Origin: Actinomadura mexicana
Lineage (GTDB): Bacteria; Actinomycetota; Actinomycetes; Streptosporangiales; Streptosporangiaceae
Direction: 5' to 3'
Length of the DNA: 64,000 bases
Assembly (NCBI RefSeq): GCF_900188105.1
Contig: NZ_FZNP01000001.1
Coordinates: forward strand, 186,001 to 250,000
The position numbers and the translations under genes were made by a program. The first letter of the stretch is position 1. Each line of letters begins with the position of its first letter. The notes below the pieces were generated by a model. That model saw only the letters and a program-made list of their open reading frames with translations. It did no database searches and was not told where the DNA came from. Shown one piece after another: positions 56,581-64,000 of this stretch.

Positions 56581-57255
56581 ATGCCGTGTGCGCTGTGCGG
56601 CGACATCATCCCGACCGAGGTCGACCGGTGCCCGGCCTGCGGCGCGTGGGCGCGGCGCCGCGACTTCCGGGCCGTCGGCGTGGCCGTGTTCATGCTGCTC
56701 GGCTTCAACGCGTTCGTGGCCCTCGGCTCGGGGATCAGCCTGCTCAGGCTGGCGCAGCCGCTGCACGGCGCGACGCACGACAGCTATGACGCCGCCGCCA
56801 CCGGCAAGGCCCTCGCCCCCTACGGGGACGTGTTCACGATCGGCGCGATCATGGCCGCGGTCACCGGCCTGCTGTACCTGACCTGGCTGTGGCGGGCGTT
56901 CCACCAGTCCCCCGGGCCGCACCGCCACCACCGCGCCTGGGTGCTCCTCGGCTGGTTCCTCCCGGTCGTCAACCTGTGGCTGCCGCCTCGGGTGGTCTAC
57001 GAGGTGTGGGTGAACAGCGGCCGGTACCGGACGGCCGAGCGGCAGGCCGCCGGGCTCGTCGTCGCGGGCTGGTGGGCCTGCGCCCTGCTCGGTCTCGTCC
57101 TCGGCCGCGTGTTCGCGCACGGCAGCGTCGAGACCCTCGCCGACGCCCGCCTCGACGTGCACATCGGCGTCGCCGCGGCCGCCTTCCAGGCCCTCGCCGC
57201 CGCCCTGTGCATGGCGACCGTCTTCCAGATCACCCGGATCCAGATCACCCGGTGA
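56581..57255 (+). CDS. Membrane protein with zinc ribbon and DUF4328
   Basis: A 224-residue membrane protein. Residues 3-20 form a zinc ribbon (CALCGD and CPACGAW, CxxC pairs). It is followed by hydrophobic segments at about 33-55, 85-110, 125-145, 165-185 and 195-220. The central part (FHQSPGPHRHHRAWVLLGWFLPVVNLWLPPRVVYEVW) fits DUF4328. Function is unknown. ATG at 56581 has a strong GGGGAGG site, with a TAGTAT -10-like hexamer 40-46 bp upstream. Confidence 0.85.
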   Translation: MPCALCGDIIPTEVDRCPACGAWARRRDFRAVGVAVFMLLGFNAFVALGSGISLLRLAQPLHGATHDSYDAAATGKALAPYGDVFTIGAIMAAVTGLLYLTWLWRAFHQSPGPHRHHRAWVLLGWFLPVVNLWLPPRVVYEVWVNSGRYRTAERQAAGLVVAGWWACALLGLVLGRVFAHGSVETLADARLDVHIGVAAAAFQALAAALCMATVFQITRIQITR

Positions 57256-57256
57256 C

Positions 57257-57273
57257 CCGCCCGGACCGGGCGG
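57257..57273. terminator. Short GC hairpin between convergent genes
   Basis: CCGCCCGG-A-CCGGGCGG lies 2 bp after the DUF4328 gene stop and 14 bp from the dnaE2 stop. No U-tract; probably folds in both transcripts. Confidence 0.45.
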
Positions 57274-57286
57274 ACGCGGCGGCGGG

Positions 57287-60200
57287 TCAGGCGGGAGGAG
57301 GGCCGGAGCTCCCCCGGCTGGTGTGCCAGAGGGGGGTTCTCGGCGGGCGCTTGACGGCCGGGCCCGCGTGGCCGATGTCGGAGTACGGCGACATCGCGAA
57401 GCCTGTGGGCTGGACGATGCGGCGGCCCACCGGGCGGCTCCGGCCGGACGGGGCCGCCATGGCCGCGCGGACGGCGTCCGGGCCGCCGCGGCGCCACTCC
57501 TCGTGCAGCACGTTCAGGTCCCAGCAGGCGTTCGCGGTGATCGAGACGGCGCGGTCCCCGGCGCGGCGGAGCCGCCCCCGGGCGACGAGCAGCCACGAGC
57601 CGAACACGGTGGCGGCGCACCTGTCCTGCACCGACTCGAAGAACGCGAGGTCGACCGGGCCGGTCGCGTCGTCCAGCGTGGCGAAGATGACGCGCTGCCC
57701 GGACCTGACCGCCGGGGTCTGCGTCGCCACCTTGACCCCGGCGACCAGCACCTCGCTCCTGTCCGGGCGTCCCGGCAGGTCGGCGGCGCGGACGACGCCG
57801 AGCGCGGCGAGCAGCCCGGCGTAGAAGGTCATGACGTGCCGGCTCACGTCCATGCCCAGGATGTCCAGCTCGGCCTCGACCACCTCGGCGGGCGTCATCG
57901 GCGGCAGCCCGCCCGCCGGGATCTCCTCCGCCAGGCCGGTCTCCACGCCGGCCGGGAACCCGTCGCCGTCCTCGCGGCCGAGGGGGAGCTGGCCCTCCGG
58001 GACGCGCGCGGGACGGGCGGTGACCCGGTCGAGGGCGCCGACGCGGCACAGCAGGTCACGGCGCGGGACGCCGTCGTGGAGGGCGTCGAACGCGCCCGCC
58101 AGGACGAGCCGCTCGGCGATCGGCCGCGACACCCGGGCGCGGCGCCAGAAGTCGGTCAGCGACCGGTACGGCCGGGCCTCGGTGATCCTGGCGATCTCGT
58201 CGTCGGAGATGCCCCTGACCTCGCTCAGCGCGACCCGGATCCCGGCCGGGCCGCCCGCCGGGACGGGCTCGGCGCGCCACTGCGCGTCCGAGCGGTCGAC
58301 GTCCAGCGGGAGGATCGGGACGCCGAAGTGCCGGGCGTCGTCGAGGATGACCCTCTTGGGGTACATGCCGGGGTCGTGGGTGAGGACGCCGGCGTAGAAG
58401 GCGGCCGTGTGGTGCTGTTTCAGCCAGGCCGACTGGTAGGTGGGCAGCGCGAACGACGCGGCGTGGGCTTTGCAGAAGCCGAACGCGCCGAACGCGGTCA
58501 GCATCCGCCACACGCGCTCGACCGCCGCCCCGTCGTAGCCGCGCGCCAGCGCCCGCTCCCGGAACCAGGCGCCGACCACGGCCTGGCCCCGCTCGTGGTT
58601 CAGGCTCCGCCGCGCCGCCTCCGCCCTGGACAGGCCGCAACCGGTCATCACGTCGATGACGCGCAGCACCTGCTCGTGGAAGACGATCACGCCGAGGCTC
58701 TCCCGCAGCACGGGTTCGAGGTCGGGATGCGGGTAGGCGGGCTCCCGGTTCCCGGCGCGGGCCTCCAGGAACGGCGTCACCATGTCGGAGTTGACCGGGC
58801 CGGGGCGGAACAGCGAGATGTCGATCACCAGGTCGTCCAGGTCGCGGGGCTGGAGCCGGCCGATCAGCTCCCGCTGGCCGGGCGACTCGATCTGGAAGCA
58901 GCCGAGCGTCCGGGACGTGCGCACCAGCGCGAACGTCGCGGGGTCGTCGCGCGGGACGTCCTCCAGGGCGACCGTCTCCCCCGTCACCCGGGCGACCTCC
59001 GCCACCGTGTGCGCCATCGCCGACTGCATCCGGACGCCGATGACGTCGAGCTTGAGCAGCCCCATCGCCTCGACGTCGTCCTTGTCGAACTGGCTCATCG
59101 GGAACCCCGCCGCGGCGGGCTCGACCGGTGTCCGGTCCCGCAGGCCCGGGTTCGACAGCAGGACGCCGCACGGGTGCATGGCGATGTGGCGGGGCAGCCC
59201 GTCCAGGCGCTCGGCGATCCGGAACAGCACCTCCAGGCGGCCCGCCGCCAGGTTGCTCTGCCGCAGCTCGGGCAGGTCGGCCAGGGCCGTGCGGATCTGG
59301 TTCGCCCGGATCTGCGGGAACGCCTTGGCGATCGCGTCGATCTCGTGCGGCGGGAGCCCGACGGCGTTGCCGACGTCGCGCAGCGCGCTGCGCGCCCGGT
59401 AGGTCTCCATCATCGACACGCACGCCGTGGCGTCCGCGCCGAACCGGTCGAACAGCGCCCGGTAGGCCTCCGGCCGGCGGGCCGACTCCACGTCCAGGTC
59501 GATGTCGGGCAGGCCCTCGCGGCTGTCGGCGAGGAACCGCTCCATCACCAGGTCGTGCCGCAGCGGGTCCAGGTCGCCGATGCCGATCAGGTAGTTGACC
59601 AGGCTGCCCGCGCCCGAGCCGCGGATCGCGCAGCGGATGCCGCGCGCCCTGATCAGCGCGGCGGCGTCGGCGACCGTGAGGAAGTACGGCGCCAGGCCCT
59701 TGCGCCCGATCACGCCGAGTTCCCGGTCGAGCCGGGCCGCGGCCTCCCGCGACCCGTCGAGCCCGCGCCGCGCCATCCCCTCCGCGCACCGGGCGGCGAG
59801 CCGGGCGTGCGGGTCTCCTCCGACGGCCGGCAGGTGGACCTCGTCCATGCCGAGGTCGCGGCCGGGATCGAGGACGCAGCGCTCCGACAGCCGCCGGGTG
59901 GCCGCGAGCAGGGCGTCCGCCTCGTCCGGGCCGCAGGTCGCCTCGGCGACCCGCCGCATCTCGGGGACCGACTTCAGGTACGCCTGGCCGGTGCGGTCGT
60001 CCAGGTGCCGCCGGTCGAGCGGGACCTGGCGGCGCGTCACGTCCAGTACCTGCGCGACCGGGTGGTCGGACGGGTCCAGGTAGCGGACGGCGTTGCCCAG
60101 CACGGCGGGCACCCCGGCCTCGCGGGCGAGCGCGAGCATCCGCGCCGCCCGCGGCCCGTCGCCCCTGTCGCGGTGGTCGACGATCTCGACCACGGTCTCG

Positions 60201-60649
60201 GCGGTGGCGCGCCACGCCGCCAGCCGGGCCGCCGCCACGTCGGGGCGCCGCCCGGTGAGGGCCCGCCCGACGTCCGACGCCGGGCCGAGCAGGACGATGA
60301 GACCGTCGGCGTGCGCGCCGACCATCTCCCTGGTCACCAGCGGGCGGCCGCGCTCGCCCGCCGCGTGCGCCGCCGTCACCAGCCGGCACAGCGACCGCCA
60401 TCCGGCGCGCCCCTCGGCGAGGACGACGACGCGCTCCTCCCCGGTGGAGGCGACGCGGAGGTCGGCTCCGACGACGGCGCCGATCCCCGCTTCCGCGCAG
60501 GCCCGGACGTGCCGGACGGCGCCGTACAGGCCGTCGCGGTCGGTCAGCGCCAGCGTCTCCATGCCGAGGACCGCCGCGCGCTCCGCCAGCGCCGCGGGCG
60601 GCGCGACGCCGAACCGGAGCGAATAGGACGAAGCGACATGAATATGCAC
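57287..60649 (-). CDS. dnaE2: Error-prone DNA polymerase III alpha subunit (DnaE2)
   Basis: A 1120-residue C-family polymerase used for SOS mutagenesis and lesion bypass. The N-terminal PHP domain begins VHIHVASSYSLRFG, with TLALTDRDGLYGAVRHVRA. The catalytic palm has the PDIDLD aspartates (EGLPDIDLDVESARRPEAYR, about residue 385) and MHPCGVLLSN. It ends with a tandem helix-hairpin-helix and OB-fold (VLVAGVKVATQTPAVRSGQRVIFATLDD). The TDRDGLYG form marks DnaE2 rather than the replicative DnaE1. GTG at 60649 starts one base after the DUF6504 gene stop, so both are in one transcript, and the LexA-like box upstream places it in the SOS response. Confidence 0.93.
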   Translation of the reverse strand: MHIHVASSYSLRFGVAPPAALAERAAVLGMETLALTDRDGLYGAVRHVRACAEAGIGAVVGADLRVASTGEERVVVLAEGRAGWRSLCRLVTAAHAAGERGRPLVTREMVGAHADGLIVLLGPASDVGRALTGRRPDVAAARLAAWRATAETVVEIVDHRDRGDGPRAARMLALAREAGVPAVLGNAVRYLDPSDHPVAQVLDVTRRQVPLDRRHLDDRTGQAYLKSVPEMRRVAEATCGPDEADALLAATRRLSERCVLDPGRDLGMDEVHLPAVGGDPHARLAARCAEGMARRGLDGSREAAARLDRELGVIGRKGLAPYFLTVADAAALIRARGIRCAIRGSGAGSLVNYLIGIGDLDPLRHDLVMERFLADSREGLPDIDLDVESARRPEAYRALFDRFGADATACVSMMETYRARSALRDVGNAVGLPPHEIDAIAKAFPQIRANQIRTALADLPELRQSNLAAGRLEVLFRIAERLDGLPRHIAMHPCGVLLSNPGLRDRTPVEPAAAGFPMSQFDKDDVEAMGLLKLDVIGVRMQSAMAHTVAEVARVTGETVALEDVPRDDPATFALVRTSRTLGCFQIESPGQRELIGRLQPRDLDDLVIDISLFRPGPVNSDMVTPFLEARAGNREPAYPHPDLEPVLRESLGVIVFHEQVLRVIDVMTGCGLSRAEAARRSLNHERGQAVVGAWFRERALARGYDGAAVERVWRMLTAFGAFGFCKAHAASFALPTYQSAWLKQHHTAAFYAGVLTHDPGMYPKRVILDDARHFGVPILPLDVDRSDAQWRAEPVPAGGPAGIRVALSEVRGISDDEIARITEARPYRSLTDFWRRARVSRPIAERLVLAGAFDALHDGVPRRDLLCRVGALDRVTARPARVPEGQLPLGREDGDGFPAGVETGLAEEIPAGGLPPMTPAEVVEAELDILGMDVSRHVMTFYAGLLAALGVVRAADLPGRPDRSEVLVAGVKVATQTPAVRSGQRVIFATLDDATGPVDLAFFESVQDRCAATVFGSWLLVARGRLRRAGDRAVSITANACWDLNVLHEEWRRGGPDAVRAAMAAPSGRSRPVGRRIVQPTGFAMSPYSDIGHAGPAVKRPPRTPLWHTSRGSSGPPPA

Positions 60650-60650
60650 G

Positions 60651-60926
60651 TCAGTCCCATACCCGGGATAGCAGCCAACTGTCGGCGGCCACGTCATAAC
60701 GCAGCTCGTAGACGCCGATCTCCCGGTCCGGGGTCGCCTCGATCCGCCAGAACTCCCGCTCGCCGGTGGCCTCGCCGTCCGGATGCCGCTCCCGCCACCA
60801 GTCGCGGGTCGTGACCCAGTGCTCCAGCACCCGCCGGACGGTGTAGAGCCGGCCACGCCAGACGAACCGGACCGGACGGCCGTCGCTCACCCAGACGTCC
60901 ACCGGATCGCCGAACACGCGCGTCAT
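60651..60926 (-). CDS. DUF6504-like small protein, SOS-linked
   Basis: A 91-residue protein beginning MTRVFGDPVDVWVSDGRPVRFVWRGRLYTVRRVLEHW and ending IGVYELRYDVAADSWLLSRVWD. Small proteins of this kind are common next to dnaE2 or imuB in actinobacteria; their biochemical role is not known. ATG at 60926 follows GGGGGAGG. It is the first gene of the dnaE2 operon, with a promoter and SOS box about 55-105 bp upstream. In the standard cassette an ImuB protein is expected, but none is seen here. Confidence 0.8.
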   Translation of the reverse strand: MTRVFGDPVDVWVSDGRPVRFVWRGRLYTVRRVLEHWVTTRDWWRERHPDGEATGEREFWRIEATPDREIGVYELRYDVAADSWLLSRVWD

Positions 60927-60979
60927 CTGCCTCCCCCTCGCGCTCGCCGCACGGGGGAAGGAGCATGCGGACCTCGTTC

Positions 60980-60995
60980 TCGAACAAACGTTCGG
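60980..60995. promoter_or_regulatory. LexA/SOS box
   Basis: TCGAACAAACGTTCGG closely fits the actinobacterial LexA consensus TCGAAC-N4-GTTCGA, with one mismatch at the end. It lies 6-21 bp downstream of the proposed -10, so LexA binding would block transcription of DUF6504-dnaE2. Confidence 0.8.
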
Positions 60996-61000
60996 AGTCG

Positions 61001-61030
61001 AGTCTAGGGAACCCCGGGGCCGGGGAGCAA
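61001..61030 (-). promoter_or_regulatory. Promoter of the DUF6504-dnaE2 operon
   Basis: On the minus strand: -35 TTGCTC (61025-61030), 18-bp spacer, -10 TAGACT (61001-61006). The SOS box begins 5 bp after the -10. Confidence 0.65.
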
Positions 61031-61036
61031 GGCGGG

Positions 61037-61309
61037 TCAGCCGAGAAGTGCGCGGATGCGGTCGGCGACCTCGGCGGGCCGGGCGGCGTCGGCCATGCCG
61101 CCGGCGGGCCACAGGTAGAACCAGCCGTCACCGCACGGGGTGGCGAGGACGATCACATGGCGCCCCGTGCCCGGCACGTAGACGGCCAGCAGGGACTCCC
61201 CGGGCCCGGCGAACCGCCAGGCCAGGCCCCGGGCCTCGACCTCGTGCGCGAGCGCCGCGAGGTGACGCCGGCGCATCTCGGCGATCTCCCGCCCACCGAC
61301 TACAGACAC
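61037..61309 (-). CDS. Hypothetical protein, 90 residues
   Basis: A 90-residue protein of unknown function: EMRRRHLAALAHEVEARGLAWRFAGPGESLLAVYVPGTGRHVIVLATPCGDGWFYLWPAGGMADAARP. It has an amphipathic N-terminal helix followed by beta strands and two aromatic-rich turns. I do not recognise the family. GTG at 61309 has GAGG upstream, but later GTG or ATG starts are possible. Its stop lies 7 bp from the dnaE2-operon -35, so it is not clearly in that operon. Confidence 0.6.
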   Translation of the reverse strand: MSVVGGREIAEMRRRHLAALAHEVEARGLAWRFAGPGESLLAVYVPGTGRHVIVLATPCGDGWFYLWPAGGMADAARPAEVADRIRALLG

Positions 61310-61624
61310 ATCAGCCGCCTCAGCAGGTCCGAGCCGCCTTCATGACCATGAGCGATCCTCCGGCGGCGGTTGGTGACCGGCCCTCAGCATGACCCCGATC
61401 CGGCGGCCGTGCGGGGAGAATCCCAAGAGTGGGGAGGGGTCTACCCCGCCCGCCAGGGGATGGTCCACAGAAGCGGTGTAACGCACCGTCCGGATATGCG
61501 CCAATCACCGCGCGAGAGGTTTCCGGTCCCCGGAACCTGGCCGGCATACGGAGGCTCCGTCCGTGATAAAAGCCTCTGTGAGGCGGGCATCGCCCGCGTC
61601 ACCCAAAAAAGAAGGAGCGAGCCG
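61310..61624. promoter_or_regulatory. 315-bp intergenic region upstream of TetR
   Basis: No gene seen. A short GCGGGC-ATC-GCCCGC hairpin lies near 61582-61596 in the 5' leader of the TetR gene, and the AAGGAG ribosome site is at 61613-61618. No palindromic operator longer than 6-bp arms was noted. Confidence 0.4.
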
Positions 61625-62317
61625 ATGAGCGCCGTCCCCGCCGGCGACCCGTCAGGCCACACACACCACCGCGTCCACGGGCACGGTCCCGAGCAGGACC
61701 ACGCCCTGGCCGGGCTCCGCGAGCGCAAGAAGCAGCGGACCCGCCTCGCGCTCATCGACGCGGCCCTGGACCTGTTCCTCGCCCAGGGGTACGAGGCGAC
61801 GACGATCGACGAGATCGTGGCGGCGGTGGAGGTGTCGCAGCGCACCTTCTTCCGCTACTTCGGCACCAAGGAGGACGTGGTCACGAGCTTCCTCGCCGAG
61901 CACGACCAGGTGCTGGAGGAGGCCCTCGCGGCCCGCCCGCCCGAGGAGCGTCCGTTCACCGCGCTGTTCGAGTCGCTGCGCGTCGTGCTGCGCACGATCG
62001 CCGCGAGTGATCCGGCCGACAGCGCCCGGTTCCGCCGCGTCCGGCAGGTGATCGAGGCGACGCCGTCGCTTATGGCGGCGCAGATGGCGCGGTACTCGGC
62101 GTCGGCGGAGGCGCTCGCCACCGAGATCGCGCGCCGCGAGGGCGTCGACATGGAGCAGGACCTGCGGCCGCGGATCGTCGTGTCGTTCTACCTGGCCGCG
62201 ACCAAGGTCGCGTTCGAGGACTGCGCCCGCCACGACATCTGGGACCCCGGGACGGTCGCCGCCCGCGTGGAGGAGGCCGTGACGCTCGTCGGCCGGACCA
62301 TGCGCGACTGGGTGTGA
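61625..62317 (+). CDS. TetR-family transcriptional regulator
   Basis: A 230-residue TetR protein with a His-rich N-terminal extension (GDPSGHTHHRVHGHGPEQDH, about residues 8-27). The helix-turn-helix follows: RTRLALIDAALDLFLAQGYEATTIDEIVAAVEVSQRTFFRYFGTKEDVVTSFL. The C-terminal ligand-binding domain is unassigned. The His-rich tail might bind a metal but that is speculation. ATG at 61625 with AAGGAG upstream. It is 86 bp upstream of a quinone oxidoreductase gene on the same strand, which it may control. Confidence 0.9.
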   Translation: MSAVPAGDPSGHTHHRVHGHGPEQDHALAGLRERKKQRTRLALIDAALDLFLAQGYEATTIDEIVAAVEVSQRTFFRYFGTKEDVVTSFLAEHDQVLEEALAARPPEERPFTALFESLRVVLRTIAASDPADSARFRRVRQVIEATPSLMAAQMARYSASAEALATEIARREGVDMEQDLRPRIVVSFYLAATKVAFEDCARHDIWDPGTVAARVEEAVTLVGRTMRDWV

Positions 62318-62403
62318 GCGGTCCCGCCGGTGGAGTGGAATACCCCGCCGGGAGGCCGGGTTCTCCCGAAGCGACCACGCGAACCGACCGTCAGGAGAAC
62401 GAC

Positions 62404-63366
62404 ATGCGCGCGATCGTCATCACCCGCACCGGCGGCCCGGAGGTGCTGGAGGCGTCCGAGCGCCCGGCCCCGGAGCCCGGGCCGGGCGAGGTGCTGATCG
62501 ACGTCGCGGCGGCCGGGGTCAACTTCATCGACGTGTACTACCGGACGGGCGCCTACCCGCAGGAGACCCCCTACACGCCGGGCGTCGAGGCGGCCGGGAC
62601 GGTCGCCGCGGTCGGCGAGGGCGTCCGGGAGTTCTCGGTGGGCGACCGCGTCGCGTGGGCGAACGTGCAGGGCGGCTACGCGGAGAAGGCCGTGGTCCCC
62701 GCGGACAAGGTCGTCCCCGTCCCCGGCGGGGTGAGCCTGGAGGACGCGGCGGCGTCCCTGCTCCAGGGCATGACCGCGCACTACCTGACGAGGTCGACGT
62801 ATCCGGTCCGGGAGGGCGACACCGTCCTCGTGCACGCGGCCGCGGGCGGGATGGGGCTGCTGCTCACGCAGGCGGCCGCGTCCCTCGGCGCCCGGGTGAT
62901 CGCGACGGCGTCCACCCCGGAGAAGGAGAAGCTGGCGAAGGACGCGGGCGCGGACGCCACGATGGGCTATGACGGGTTCCCCGAGCGGGTGCGGGAGCTG
63001 ACGGGCGGCGAGGGCGTCGCGGCGGTGTACGACGGTGTCGGGGCGCCCACGTTCGACGGGAGCCTGGCGAGCCTCCGGCGGCGCGGCACCCTGGCCCTGT
63101 ACGGGGCGGCAGGCGGCCCGGTCCCGCCGTTCGACCCGCAGCGCCTCAACCGGGCCGGGTCGGTGTTCCTGACCCGGCCGTCCCTCGGCCACTACGTCGC
63201 GACGCGCGCGGAACTGCTGGAGCGCGCGGCCGACGTCCACGCCTGGGTGGAGTCCGGGGCCGTGAAGGTCCATGTCGGCCGCCGCCACGACCTCGCCGAG
63301 GCCGCCGCCGCGCACGCCGATCTGGAGGCGAGGCGCACCACCGGCAAGCTCCTGCTGATCCCCTGA
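62404..63366 (+). CDS. NADPH:quinone oxidoreductase (zeta-crystallin/QorA type)
   Basis: A 320-residue medium-chain oxidoreductase. It starts MRAIVITRTGGPEVLEASERPAPEPGPGEVLI. VAAAGVNFIDVYYRTGAYP is the quinone oxidoreductase signature, and the Rossmann loop is VLVHAAAGGMGLLLTQAAASLG. No structural zinc cysteines, so it is the zinc-free QOR type, using NADPH to reduce quinones. ATG at 62404 with AGGAGAAC upstream. It is next to a TetR gene that could act as its regulator. Confidence 0.92.
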   Translation: MRAIVITRTGGPEVLEASERPAPEPGPGEVLIDVAAAGVNFIDVYYRTGAYPQETPYTPGVEAAGTVAAVGEGVREFSVGDRVAWANVQGGYAEKAVVPADKVVPVPGGVSLEDAAASLLQGMTAHYLTRSTYPVREGDTVLVHAAAGGMGLLLTQAAASLGARVIATASTPEKEKLAKDAGADATMGYDGFPERVRELTGGEGVAAVYDGVGAPTFDGSLASLRRRGTLALYGAAGGPVPPFDPQRLNRAGSVFLTRPSLGHYVATRAELLERAADVHAWVESGAVKVHVGRRHDLAEAAAAHADLEARRTTGKLLLIP

Positions 63367-63439
63367 CCGTCCCGCCCGGCGCCGCCGCCTCCCCTAGGCT
63401 GGCCCGGACAGACGATCTTCCAAGGAGCGCCGCCCCCCC

Positions 63440-64000
<561 letters not shown>

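Overview
The window is a very GC-rich chromosome segment from a mycelial actinomycete, most likely Actinomadura or a close relative in the Thermomonosporaceae. This is inferred from gene content, not from a marker gene. The clues are GTG and TTG starts, many 4-bp start/stop overlaps (ATGA, GTGA, TTGA), and apparently leaderless genes. Lineage-typical genes are also present: a mycothiol-type Rv2466c homologue, an F420-type LLM oxidoreductase, a WhiJ/AbaA-like trio with DUF397, and an SsbB-type SSB beside two dynamin-like GTPases. I saw no rRNA, tRNA, insertion sequence, prophage or CRISPR array. Nearly all of it looks like ordinary chromosome, and the interest lies mainly in regulatory sites and operon composition.

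Region 1 (0-24.8 kb). An ECF-type nickel/cobalt transporter (cbiM, PDGLE subunit, cbiQ, cbiO; minus strand) has an exact Nur-type nickel-repressor box upstream. It is followed by a DsbA-fold oxidoreductase, aminopeptidase N, an unknown Cys-containing protein, 4-alpha-glucanotransferase, an amidase, a NERD protein and ilvD. Next come a DUF1330 protein behind a long RNA hairpin, an FmdB zinc ribbon, an HNH protein, an S9 peptidase with a methyltransferase, and a GNAT/XRE-TPR unit divergent from a small protein. MscS, truncated haemoglobin GlbO and a GH13 glucosidase end the region.

Region 2 (24.8-34 kb). A secreted S37 peptidase is followed by a D-glucarate operon (2-oxoglutarate-semialdehyde dehydrogenase, glucarate dehydratase, thioesterase, acetyltransferase). 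The translation factor EttA and a membrane diguanylate cyclase follow.

Region 3 (34-44.4 kb, minus strand). A tight block carries a gene of unknown function, cobL, cobH, cobC and cobT, then a CysG-type cobA. CobA overlaps two dynamin-like GTPase genes, which are followed by an ssbB-like gene. Corrin synthesis is therefore joined to a set that resembles Streptomyces sporulation-septation genes.

Region 4 (44.4-57.3 kb). Contents are a leaderless TetR gene and an AbaA/WhiJ/DUF397 trio around a 17-bp perfect palindrome. An F420-type oxidoreductase sits behind a KstR-like operator, followed by an acetolactate-synthase-like enzyme and a methyltransferase. A 68-residue orphan gene has its own stress-sigma-like promoter and terminator. 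An ABC exporter unit lies divergent from a two-component system, followed by two membrane proteins.

Region 5 (57.3-64 kb). Error-prone polymerase DnaE2 and a DUF6504 protein form a two-gene operon with a promoter and LexA/SOS box; ImuB is not in the window. A TetR regulator, a quinone oxidoreductase and a Ser/Thr kinase cut by the window edge complete the segment.
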